DNA from: Halovenus sp.
GTDB taxonomy: Archaea; Halobacteriota; Halobacteria; Halobacteriales; Haloarculaceae
Direction: 5' to 3'
NCBI GenBank assembly: GCA_028274925.1
Contig: JAQCNR010000478.1
Span: 1 to 5,221, forward strand
Length of the DNA stretch: 5,221 nt
The number at the start of each line of letters is the position of its first letter. Positions within the stretch are counted from its first letter, which is position 1. Both the position numbers and the translations under genes were made by a program. This document shows, piece by piece, positions 1 to 5,221 of the stretch. The notes under the pieces are model-generated. The model did no database searches. It saw only the letters and a list, made by a program, of their open reading frames with translations, and was not told the DNA's origin.

Positions 1-235
1 CATCCTGCCCACGACGCCGGCAACTGCACCAGAGTTCGGCAGCGTCGAGACGGACGCCGACCTGCTCGATACCATCGCGCTGACGAGTCCGTTCAACCTC
101 ACTGGCCATCCAGCGCTTTCGGTCCCCTGCCGCGCTGAGTCTGGGGAGGACCCGGTTGGCTGTCAGATTGTGACTGACCATTTCGACGAGGCGACGGCAG
201 TGACACTGGGGCAGGCGCTGGAACGAGGTTCGTAG
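1..235 (+). CDS. Amidase-signature enzyme, C-terminal fragment (5' end outside window)
   Basis: The open frame read from base 2 gives 77 residues ending at TAG 233-235. Visible features are ILPTTPATAP at the left edge, SPFNLTGHPALSVPC (residues 29-43) and PVGCQIVTDHFDEAT (residues 51-65). These match the C-terminal end of the amidase-signature family, where a typical member reads 'PFNLTGxPAxSVPCG...PxGLQIVGxxFDEAT'. Such enzymes hydrolyse an amide with a Ser-cisSer-Lys triad; the triad lies upstream of the window, so activity cannot be judged. The family includes stand-alone amidases and GatA of the tRNA-dependent amidotransferase. The 'SPFNLTGHPALSVPC' wording fits a stand-alone amidase somewhat better, but substrate is unknown. 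A Gly usually found after the PVG (GLQ or GVQ) is Cys here (residue 54, GCQ), which looks like a tolerated change. The gene is followed by a separate promoter, so it is probably not in the secFD transcript. Confidence 0.88.
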   Translation, partial: ILPTTPATAPEFGSVETDADLLDTIALTSPFNLTGHPALSVPCRAESGEDPVGCQIVTDHFDEATAVTLGQALERGS

Positions 236-270
236 CAACCCGCCTTCCGTCTGGGAGACCGGCGCCGGAG

Positions 271-313
271 CGTACAAAAAGGCTTATTCAACCCCGTCTC
301 GGAATCGTCCCCA
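271..313 (+). promoter_or_regulatory. secFD promoter: purine-rich BRE plus TATA box, leaderless
   Basis: An A-rich BRE-like tract (ACAAAAAGG, 274-282) is followed by CTTATT at 283-288. The centre of this TATA-like box is about 27 bp before the ATG at 313, the standard archaeal TATA-to-start-site distance. No Shine-Dalgarno sequence lies just before the ATG. The simplest reading is transcription starting at or next to the ATG, giving a leaderless mRNA, which is the common pattern for first genes of haloarchaeal operons. Confidence 0.65.
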
Positions 314-1194
314 TGGGACGTATCGACGTCGAGCGCGCACCCTACGAGGAGTACACAGACCGCCAGTTGGCGGTCATTCCTCTCGCTGTGCTCGGCATCT
401 CTCTCGCAATTATCGCCGGCGCATATCTGATGACGGGGACACCCGTCGCGCTCGGCTTCGAGTTCACTGGGGGTACAGAGATCCAATTCACTGCAGAGGA
501 TACTTCGACTGCCGAAATTGAAGAAACGCTCTCTGACTACAGTATCGAGAATGTCCGGTCGGTTGGTGTCGACGGCAACACCTACAGCGTCCAGACGCAG
601 TTGACCGGCGAGGAGGCTGAACCCATCCAAGAGGAAATCAACGCGGCGTATGGTGATGGGGATGGGGATGTGATCGACCGCGTCGAACAGCGCTCAGCCT
701 CCTTCGGTGGGAGTACACAGGGACAGGCCCTGATCGGTCTGCTGGTTGCATTCACCGGCATGAGTATTCTCGTCGCACTCATGTTCCGGACGTTCGTGCC
801 GAGTGTCGCCGTCGTTCTGTCGGCATTTTCCGATATCGTGATTCCGCTGGCGCTGATGAACATCTTCGGAATCGAACTCACGCTTGGCGCCGTTGCCGCC
901 CTACTGATGATTATCGGGTATAGTGTGGACTCAGATATTCTCCTGAACAACCACGTCCTCAGGCGACGTGGTGGCTTCTACGAGAACGCCTACGCTGCGA
1001 TGCGCACCGGTATTTCGATGACGTTGACCTCTATCGGCGCGATGGTGACGATGGTTGTCGTGGCGACGCTGTTCGGGGTCCCGCTACTCGGCGAAATCGG
1101 CCTGATTCTCGTCTTCGGCCTTTGCGCAGACATTGTGAACACCTACATGCTCAATATGAGTCTCCTTCGCTGGTACGCAGGTGATGACGTATGA
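313..1194 (+). CDS. secF: Preprotein translocase subunit SecF
   Basis: SecF forms a complex with SecD that binds SecYEG and helps late steps of protein export, using an ion gradient in characterised bacterial homologues. The 293-residue product has the SecF plan: one membrane segment (about 18-41), an extracytoplasmic domain opening with GFEFTGG (48-54, the counterpart of bacterial GIDFTGG), then five membrane segments (about 137-157, 162-184, 189-211, 235-256, 259-282). GYSVDSDILL (202-211) corresponds to the bacterial GYSINDTVV segment, and Arg231 in the RTGISMTLTS stretch aligns with the conserved Arg of the next helix, a residue needed for ion coupling in Thermus SecDF. Length is normal for an archaeal SecF. 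The start at ATG 313 is supported by the TATA spacing. The stop overlaps the secD start (ATGA), so the two are co-transcribed and probably translationally coupled. A short GDGDGD run (114-119) sits in the extracytoplasmic domain. Confidence 0.97.
   Translation: MGRIDVERAPYEEYTDRQLAVIPLAVLGISLAIIAGAYLMTGTPVALGFEFTGGTEIQFTAEDTSTAEIEETLSDYSIENVRSVGVDGNTYSVQTQLTGEEAEPIQEEINAAYGDGDGDVIDRVEQRSASFGGSTQGQALIGLLVAFTGMSILVALMFRTFVPSVAVVLSAFSDIVIPLALMNIFGIELTLGAVAALLMIIGYSVDSDILLNNHVLRRRGGFYENAYAAMRTGISMTLTSIGAMVTMVVVATLFGVPLLGEIGLILVFGLCADIVNTYMLNMSLLRWYAGDDV
1179..1185 (+). promoter_or_regulatory. Shine-Dalgarno sequence for secD inside the secF end
   Basis: AGGTGAT is a 7-base match to the complement of the archaeal 16S rRNA 3' end (ATCACCT). 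It lies 5 bases before the ATG at 1191, within the last codons of secF. This supports the 1191 start and internal reinitiation at secD, in contrast to the leaderless first gene. Confidence 0.75.
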
Positions 1195-2801
1195 TCGACA
1201 TCCGAGACAACCTTCGCATTATTGCGCTCGCAGTGCTCTGTGTGCTTGCTGCCCTGGCGCTGTTCGGACCGCTTGGCTCCGGTGTCAGCGGACAGGATGT
1301 CGCCAACCAGACACAGCAGTTCAGCGACCCAACCAACCTGCAGTACGGACTGGATCTGGCTGGCGGGACACGCGTCCGGGGTGAACTCGTTGGCCAGACG
1401 GCCGAGGTTGAATACGACACAGACCGTGGAGGCGAAATTCGCACGACAATCGCGAGCGAACTCCAGAGCGAATACGGAGTCGAAGCAAGTGAGGTGCAAC
1501 TGCGGCCGGACGATGACGCTATCGAACTGTACCGAAGTACAGACGATGTCCCGCCGTCGGAGTACGCGGCGGCACTGAGCGCGGCGGGAGTCGAGGCCAG
1601 CGAGAGTGATATTAGCAGTGGTGTCACAGAAAGTTCTCGTTCGGAGGCGCTCGATGTGCTCAACCGCCGAATCGACGAGACTGGGCTTGGCGGGTCGAGT
1701 GTTACCACAACACAGACACCGGGCGGCAGCTACTTCATCGTCGTCGAGGTGCCCGGCGCGGACCAACAACAGGTCAGGGACCTGATCGGCGACACTGGCA
1801 GCGTGCAGGTGCTGCTGGCGACACCGAACGGCACGGAAAATGCCACCAGTCCCAACACCGAGATTCTGTTGGAGCAGGACGACTTCCTCCGGATCCCCGG
1901 TGCACAGCGTGGGAATCCCGATGACCCCACAGACCCACCGCGCGTTTCGGTCCAACTCACCGACGAAGCCGCACAGCGGTTCCAGCAACGGCTGGTCGAT
2001 AGCGGCTTCACACAGAACGGCGTCACCGGTGCACAGGCATGTCGGTACGAAGAAGGAACAGAGCCAAACCCGAACCAGTACTGCCTGTACACGGTCGTCA
2101 ACGGTAATATCACCAGTGGGTCGGGGCTCACAGGAGGCTTTGCAGAGCAACTCGAAGCCGGCAATTTCGACGGCGGATACGCGATTCAGACACCAGGGTC
2201 CTTCGAGGAGGCACAGGAACTCGAAGTGGACCTCAAGTCCGGGTCGCTCCCGACTGAACTCAGCATCGAGTCGACGAGCTACATTTCACCCAGTCAGGCA
2301 CAGGAGTTCAAGCCACTGGCGCTGATGACGGCGCTTCTGGCGTGGCTGGCCGTGAGTATGGTCGTTTACATCTTCTACCGCGATGTCCGTGTCGCGGTGC
2401 CGATGCTTCTCACCGCGGCCAGTGAGGTGTTCCTGCTGCTTGGCTTTGCGGCCGCAATCGGGCTGGCACTGGACCTGTCACACATCGCGGGGCTGATAGC
2501 CGTTATCGGAACAGGGCTGGACGACCTGATAATCATGGCTGATGAAATCTTACAACGCCGTGAAAAGGTCAAGACGGGCCGGGTCTTCCAGAGCCGGTTC
2601 CGCAAAGCGTTCTGGATTATCGGGATGGCTGCCGGGACAACTATCGTCGCGATGAGCCCACTTGCAGTGCTCAGTCTCGGTGACCTCCGTGGCTTTGCGA
2701 TCATCACGATTGTCGGCGTCCTGATCGGGGTGCTCATCACCCGACCGGCCTACGGTGACGTGCTCCGCAAACTGATGCTCGACGACGTCAAGCGGAACTA
2801 A
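1191..2801 (+). CDS. secD: Preprotein translocase subunit SecD
   Basis: SecD is the larger partner of SecF; its extracytoplasmic domain is thought to hold and pull the emerging polypeptide. The 536-residue product has a first membrane segment at about 8-28, a large extracytoplasmic domain (about 30-373), and five membrane segments (about 375-396, 400-428, 432-451, 474-495, 500-518). Family motifs are GLDLAGG (53-59, bacterial GLDLxGG), ALDVLNRRIDETGL (153-166), the SGSLPTELSIESTSYISPS stretch (350-368), and GTGLDDLIIMADEI (440-453), in which Asp444 aligns with the ion-coupling Asp340 of Thermus SecD. A second Asp (445) follows it directly. The extracytoplasmic domain carries Cys284 and Cys298 and four N-X-T sequons (Asn39, 213, 217, 306). 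The start overlaps the secF stop by 4 bp. The acidic, Gln/Thr/Asp-rich external domain fits a protein exposed to high salt. Identification as SecD is secure; the mechanism in archaea is inferred from bacteria. Confidence 0.97.
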   Translation: MIDIRDNLRIIALAVLCVLAALALFGPLGSGVSGQDVANQTQQFSDPTNLQYGLDLAGGTRVRGELVGQTAEVEYDTDRGGEIRTTIASELQSEYGVEASEVQLRPDDDAIELYRSTDDVPPSEYAAALSAAGVEASESDISSGVTESSRSEALDVLNRRIDETGLGGSSVTTTQTPGGSYFIVVEVPGADQQQVRDLIGDTGSVQVLLATPNGTENATSPNTEILLEQDDFLRIPGAQRGNPDDPTDPPRVSVQLTDEAAQRFQQRLVDSGFTQNGVTGAQACRYEEGTEPNPNQYCLYTVVNGNITSGSGLTGGFAEQLEAGNFDGGYAIQTPGSFEEAQELEVDLKSGSLPTELSIESTSYISPSQAQEFKPLALMTALLAWLAVSMVVYIFYRDVRVAVPMLLTAASEVFLLLGFAAAIGLALDLSHIAGLIAVIGTGLDDLIIMADEILQRREKVKTGRVFQSRFRKAFWIIGMAAGTTIVAMSPLAVLSLGDLRGFAIITIVGVLIGVLITRPAYGDVLRKLMLDDVKRN

Positions 2802-2805
2802 CTCC

Positions 2806-2811
2806 TATATT
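2806..2811 (+). promoter_or_regulatory. Possible TATA box for the small gene after secD
   Basis: TATATT lies 5 bp after the secD stop. A start site about 27 bp downstream would fall near 2835, leaving a leader of about 12 nt before the GTG at 2847. It may instead be an AT-rich gap within a transcript that reads on from secD, so the call is weak. Confidence 0.35.
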
Positions 2812-2846
2812 CTCTCCCGCCGTAGTGGTATTCGAGGAACGCAGCC

Positions 2847-3095
2847 GTGACGGACCAGCGCTCTCTCGAGGCAGAACTATTTGCCGCCCGCCAGGAACTC
2901 GCTCGCAAGCGAATCGAGGAAGCGACAGCAGTACCCGAGTACACTGAGCGACTCGCGTACGTCCCGGACCGAGACGTGGCGTTCTCACGGCTGGCGGCGC
3001 TGGACGCCGAGACGCTGGAAGCACACATCGAGCGCTTGAAGCGCGACCTGAATTCACTAGCGGAAGCCGAGCGCACAGACGACCCCGGGGCGTGA
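2847..3095 (+). CDS. Small charged helical protein of unknown function
   Basis: I do not recognise this 82-residue protein. It starts at GTG 2847, the only start codon after the in-frame stop at 2823, with a partial Shine-Dalgarno (GAGG, 2834-2837) 9 nt upstream. The product is rich in Glu, Asp and Arg, has no Cys, no membrane segment and no signal peptide. Two amphipathic helices are likely: about 6-35 (EAELFAARQELARKRIEEAT) and about 52-76 (AETLEAHIERLKRDLNSLAEAE), separated by a Pro/Asp-containing turn (PDRD, 40-43). Heptad-like Leu/Ile spacing in the second helix suggests a coiled coil or helical hairpin, so it may pair with itself or a partner. It follows secD by 45 bp on the same strand and may share its transcript. 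A role in export is only a guess from position. Support for being a real gene is the protein-like composition, a ribosome-binding match and the tight packing. Confidence 0.68.
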   Translation: MTDQRSLEAELFAARQELARKRIEEATAVPEYTERLAYVPDRDVAFSRLAALDAETLEAHIERLKRDLNSLAEAERTDDPGA

Positions 3096-3123
3096 GGTTT
3101 CGACCGGCAACACGCTTCGGAGG

Positions 3124-3130
3124 CTTTTCA
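3124..3130 (+). promoter_or_regulatory. Possible TATA box for the zinc-ribbon gene
   Basis: CTTTTCA follows a purine-rich CGGAGG. A start site about 27 bp downstream would be near 3154, giving a leader of about 23 nt that contains the GGAG ribosome-binding site. The match to the haloarchaeal TATA consensus is moderate. Confidence 0.35.
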
Positions 3131-3166
3131 ATCGTCCCAGCCAACTAGAAGCCGTGCGTAATTGCC

Positions 3167-3170
3167 GGAG
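3167..3170 (+). promoter_or_regulatory. Shine-Dalgarno GGAG that decides the ATG 3177 start
   Basis: GGAG ends 6 nt before the ATG at 3177. A TTG at 3162 is also in frame but would put this motif inside the coding region and has no ribosome-binding site of its own, so the ATG is preferred. Confidence 0.6.
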
Positions 3171-3176
3171 AAACCG

Positions 3177-3935
3177 ATGACAGGTGACGAGTATATCGAG
3201 CGTGCGGTGACAGCGCTGGCGAACAGGGAGTACGAACAGGCTGGCGACGCGTACAGTCGCTCTGGCTGGTCGACGCTGGCCGAGCCCAGAGATGGCCTGA
3301 GTCCGTTCGAGGCGGACGAACACGGCTGGGTTGGGCGGGCGCTTCGCTCGCTCGCAGTCGGCGCTGTGGCCTACCGAGTGGCGGGCAAGCAGAGCCGGGC
3401 CACCCGGCGCTGTGTCGAAGGGGTTGCCGTCGCGAAGGACCTCCGTACTGGCCTCGCAGAGCCAGCACAGCAGGCGTGCTTGCTCGAATTCGCCGCTGAC
3501 TTTCACGCTATTGGCGGACTGAGTGGCCTCGAAGACGCCTACGACGACGCCGAGACAGCCTACCGCGACGGCGATATCGAGGAGCCACAAACGTGGGGCA
3601 CCACGCCGTTGTTCGAGGCGGCCGCAGAGCCAATCAAGCAACTCGCCCGCAGCACAGCAAACGGTGAAATCGCGATCAAGTGGGAGGACCTCCACGGGTC
3701 GGACCCAAGCCAGCCGGGTGCTTTTCTGGCCCACCGCGCCCGGTACAAGCGCTCGCGGTTCCCGAGTCTTATCGAGACAGTCTGCTCGGAAGGGTATCTG
3801 GCCGCGCCGCGGGGCACGACAGAGTACAACAACGAGCAGTACCGCTGTCCGGACTGCAACAGCAGTGACGTGAACTGGACGGGCGATAGTACGCTCTGTA
3901 TGCGCTGCTCGCGACCGATGGAGCGCTCGGATTAG
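3177..3935 (+). CDS. Unknown protein with TPR-like N-terminus and C-terminal zinc ribbon
   Basis: I do not recognise a named family for this 252-residue protein. Residues 6-31 (AVTALANREYEQAGDAYSRS) resemble one tetratricopeptide-type helix pair, with the usual small residue, Tyr-Glu-x-Ala and Ala-Tyr positions. Residues 52-160 appear mostly helical and Ala-rich, with a second TPR-like stretch near 117-132 (GLEDAYDDAETAYRDGD). A basic segment, HRARYKRSRF (186-195), precedes the tail. The last 31 residues hold CPDC (224-227) and CMRC (241-244), a typical four-cysteine zinc ribbon with a 13-residue gap. Zinc ribbons usually bind nucleic acid or protein, and TPR helices bind peptides, so a scaffold or regulatory role is possible but unproven. 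There is no signal peptide or membrane segment, so it is likely cytoplasmic. Its stop codon overlaps the end of the opposite-strand NAD kinase-like gene. Starting at TTG 3162 would add five residues. Confidence 0.85.
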   Translation: MTGDEYIERAVTALANREYEQAGDAYSRSGWSTLAEPRDGLSPFEADEHGWVGRALRSLAVGAVAYRVAGKQSRATRRCVEGVAVAKDLRTGLAEPAQQACLLEFAADFHAIGGLSGLEDAYDDAETAYRDGDIEEPQTWGTTPLFEAAAEPIKQLARSTANGEIAIKWEDLHGSDPSQPGAFLAHRARYKRSRFPSLIETVCSEGYLAAPRGTTEYNNEQYRCPDCNSSDVNWTGDSTLCMRCSRPMERSD

Positions 3936-4678
3936 ACAACATCCAACAACTCGACGGTCCGGTCACCGGCCCGAACGGTGATCGTTTCCCCTTCGCTGAG
4001 TTCGTAGGGTGTGTCGTCGTCATCACGAGTCAACACTGCACCAGAGGACCGCTTCGTCGAGAGTAATTCCAGTTCGACGACAACAGACTCACTGCAGAGT
4101 ATCATCTCGGGCGTCTCGGCTGGGGTGTGAATGTTGTTGAACGCCACACCAAATCCATCGCTAAAGGTCTCATCAGTAATTGCAGTGAAGGAGCCTGTGG
4201 ACCCGAACGGCGTCGCAACGAGCACGCCATCGCCGATGAGTTCGGGGAACTCCCAGATGTCCTCGTCTTCGATACGGGCCGCGAACGTCGCCGCCAACAC
4301 TGGAGAACTGTGGTGAAGACTGATCTCGTTGAGCGCCTGAAACCCTCCCTCAAGCTCTCTTCCATCAGCCTCGGCTGTCAGCGTCGAGAACTGCCGGGAA
4401 CGCAACTCTGCGTGGCCGTCCTCAAGCGCTTGCAACCTGTCGACCAGTTTCTCGACGTCGAAGGCTGCCCGGTTGCCCTTCGATGTCCCAGCACGCACCG
4501 GGAGAATTGTGGGTTCCGGGTAGTTGCGCGCTGCGTAGAGAATCGTCCCATCACCACCAATCGTGATGATGACTGCCGACGGGTCGTACTCCTCTGTCAG
4601 GGCCAGTCCAGCCGCTTTCAGTCGGTCGGACCAGCGTTGTCTGCGGTCAGGGTCGTTCGAGACGAGGAAGTACTGCAC
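3932..4678 (-). CDS. Divergent short NAD kinase-family protein
   Basis: NAD kinases phosphorylate NAD(H) to NADP(H) in the cytoplasm. This 248-residue product has the family hallmarks in order: GGDGT (41-45, phosphate-donor and catalytic Asp region), ALNEISL (115-121, the NE/ND motif that contacts the substrate nicotinamide nucleotide), and GDGVLVATPFGSTG (149-162, counterpart of GDGLIVSTPTGSTAY). Two features are unusual. The segment after GGDGT, normally like GINxGxLGFL, reads RAGTSKGNRAAF (62-73), and after GST the usual AYxLSxGGP is replaced by GSFTAITDETFSDG (162-175). GGDGT also begins only 41 residues in, earlier than in most members. The fold is therefore clear but the substrate is less so: it may be a second, specialised NAD kinase or a related nucleotide kinase. 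Translation starts at GTG (4678-4676); no in-frame ATG is available nearby. It has its own promoter and ends overlapping the convergent neighbour by 4 bp. Confidence 0.85.
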   Translation of the reverse strand: MQYFLVSNDPDRRQRWSDRLKAAGLALTEEYDPSAVIITIGGDGTILYAARNYPEPTILPVRAGTSKGNRAAFDVEKLVDRLQALEDGHAELRSRQFSTLTAEADGRELEGGFQALNEISLHHSSPVLAATFAARIEDEDIWEFPELIGDGVLVATPFGSTGSFTAITDETFSDGFGVAFNNIHTPAETPEMILCSESVVVELELLSTKRSSGAVLTRDDDDTPYELSEGETITVRAGDRTVELLDVV

Positions 4679-4700
4679 GTTCAGAGACGACAGCGGCCGG

Positions 4701-4707
4701 GATAAAA
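4701..4707 (-). promoter_or_regulatory. TATA box for the NAD kinase-like gene, leaderless GTG start
   Basis: On the minus strand the motif reads TTTTATC, centred 26 bp before the GTG at 4678. That is the archaeal TATA-to-start-site distance, and no Shine-Dalgarno sequence lies before the GTG, so a leaderless transcript beginning at the GTG is likely. The same T-rich tract lies about 14 bp after the upstream gene's stop and could also help end that transcript. Confidence 0.6.
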
Positions 4708-4720
4708 TGTGCTTCGCCGC

Positions 4721-5221
4721 TCAGTAGAACGTCTCGCCGGTTTTCGCCTTCTCGACCAGCAGGTCACAGGGTAGCGTCTCGGCGAGTTTGTTCGTGTCCT
4801 CGTGTTTCGCGGCAACCTCGGTCAGTTTCTGCAAAATCACATCTGCGCCAACTTCGTCAGCCTTCTCGAGGGGACCCTGTGGCCAGTTGCCGCCGAGTTT
4901 CGCACCCGTGTCGATGTCGTCTGGCGTCGCGACGCCGTGCTGAACCATCTTTGCGGCTTCGTTGACAATTGGTGCCCAGACCAGCAGTGTGTCGAACCCT
5001 TGCCCAGCGTCGACGGGAATGTCTGGCGTGTCGCGCTCCTCGTACTCGTAATAGCCCGCGTCGGTCTTCTTCCCGTATCGCCCCTTGTTGTACAGTTGGT
5101 GGACAATCGGACAGACTTCGGTATCGTACGAGAGCGGTCGGTCATCTTCGAGGTGGTCCTGTTCACCCTCGACGCGAAGTTGAATCGCGCCGGTGTAATC
5201 CGCCAACTCGAACGGCCCCAT
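4721..5221 (-). CDS. 3-hydroxyacyl-CoA dehydrogenase, C-terminal part (5' end outside window)
   Basis: This enzyme family oxidises 3-hydroxyacyl-CoA to 3-ketoacyl-CoA with NAD+ in fatty-acid beta-oxidation or related CoA pathways. The visible 166 residues cover the helical C-terminal region only; the NAD-binding Rossmann domain is beyond the right edge. MGPFELADYTG (1-11) is the family motif 'PxGPFELADxxG', and GRYGKKTDAGYYEY (47-60) matches the family 'GRxGxKTGxGFYxY' element. A second, weaker C-terminal domain follows: NEAAKMVQHGVATPDDID (87-104), then WPQGPLEKADEVG (113-125), and a tail ending KTGETFY. Such a tandem pair is seen in archaeal dehydrogenases and in FadB-type proteins. The reading frame ends shortly after, so no enoyl-CoA hydratase domain follows. 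The Met at the window edge is an internal motif residue, not the start. The NAD kinase-like gene follows 42 bp downstream on the same strand with its own promoter. Confidence 0.92.
   Translation of the reverse strand: MGPFELADYTGAIQLRVEGEQDHLEDDRPLSYDTEVCPIVHQLYNKGRYGKKTDAGYYEYEERDTPDIPVDAGQGFDTLLVWAPIVNEAAKMVQHGVATPDDIDTGAKLGGNWPQGPLEKADEVGADVILQKLTEVAAKHEDTNKLAETLPCDLLVEKAKTGETFY

Noticed and set aside
1..235. GatA subunit of the tRNA-dependent amidotransferase
   Set aside because: The fragment belongs to the same superfamily, but its C-terminal wording fits a stand-alone amidase better and no gatC/gatB neighbour is visible; the fragment is too short to decide.
1143..2150. Long open frame of 335 codons on the minus strand, opposite secD
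   Set aside because: It lies wholly opposite the secFD coding frames, is rich in Cys and Arg, lacks family motifs, and is typical of antisense open frames in high-GC genomes.
3162..3176. TTG at 3162 as start of the zinc-ribbon protein
   Set aside because: The ATG at 3177 has GGAG 6 nt upstream; TTG has no ribosome-binding site, and its use would place that motif inside the gene.
3057..3734. Minus-strand open frame of 225 codons opposite the zinc-ribbon gene
   Set aside because: Composition (Arg, Cys, Leu-rich) is not haloarchaeal-protein-like, while the plus-strand frame has acidic composition and a zinc-ribbon motif.
4127..4705. Plus-strand open frame of 192 codons opposite the NAD kinase-like gene
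   Set aside because: The minus strand has clear GGDGT and GDG...GST motifs in this stretch; the plus frame is Arg/Cys-rich without recognisable domains.
5219..5221. ATG at the right edge as the real start of the dehydrogenase
   Set aside because: It is the Met of the internal 'MGPFELAD' family motif. The NAD-binding domain must precede it, so the gene is cut by the window.

Overview
The window looks like chromosomal DNA from a halophilic archaeon of the class Halobacteria. GC content is high, the predicted proteins are rich in Asp and Glu, promoters are archaeal (TATA box about 26-27 nt before the first codon, giving leaderless messages), and the Sec accessory genes are separate and in the order secF then secD, as known in haloarchaea. 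A Haloarcula-like genus would fit, but that is an impression from gene order and composition, not a search result.

Layout: 1-235 (+) is the C-terminal end of an amidase-signature enzyme. A 77-bp gap holds a clear archaeal promoter. 313-2801 (+) is the secF-secD pair, joined by an ATGA stop/start overlap with a good Shine-Dalgarno sequence before secD. SecF and SecD are polytopic membrane proteins that assist export through SecYEG; archaea have no SecA motor, so SecDF is thought to supply ion-gradient-driven pulling or folding help outside the membrane. 2847-3095 (+) is a small, charged, helical protein of unknown function just after secD. 3177-3935 (+) is an unrecognised 252-residue protein with TPR-like helices at the N-terminus and a four-cysteine zinc ribbon at the C-terminus.

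The right part is on the minus strand. 3932-4678 encodes a short, divergent NAD kinase-family protein, which overlaps the zinc-ribbon gene tail to tail by 4 bp. It starts with GTG and has its own TATA box placed for a leaderless transcript. 4721-5221 is the C-terminal part of a 3-hydroxyacyl-CoA dehydrogenase with two successive C-terminal domains; its start lies beyond the window.

Most of the window is ordinary housekeeping sequence, tightly packed, with no mobile element, CRISPR array, tRNA or rRNA seen. The points most worth a second look are the altered substrate-loop motifs of the NAD kinase-like protein, the unknown zinc-ribbon/TPR protein, a two-cysteine and sequon-bearing extracytoplasmic domain in SecD, and the small helical gene next to secFD. 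I see no convincing evidence for a wholly new multi-gene system.
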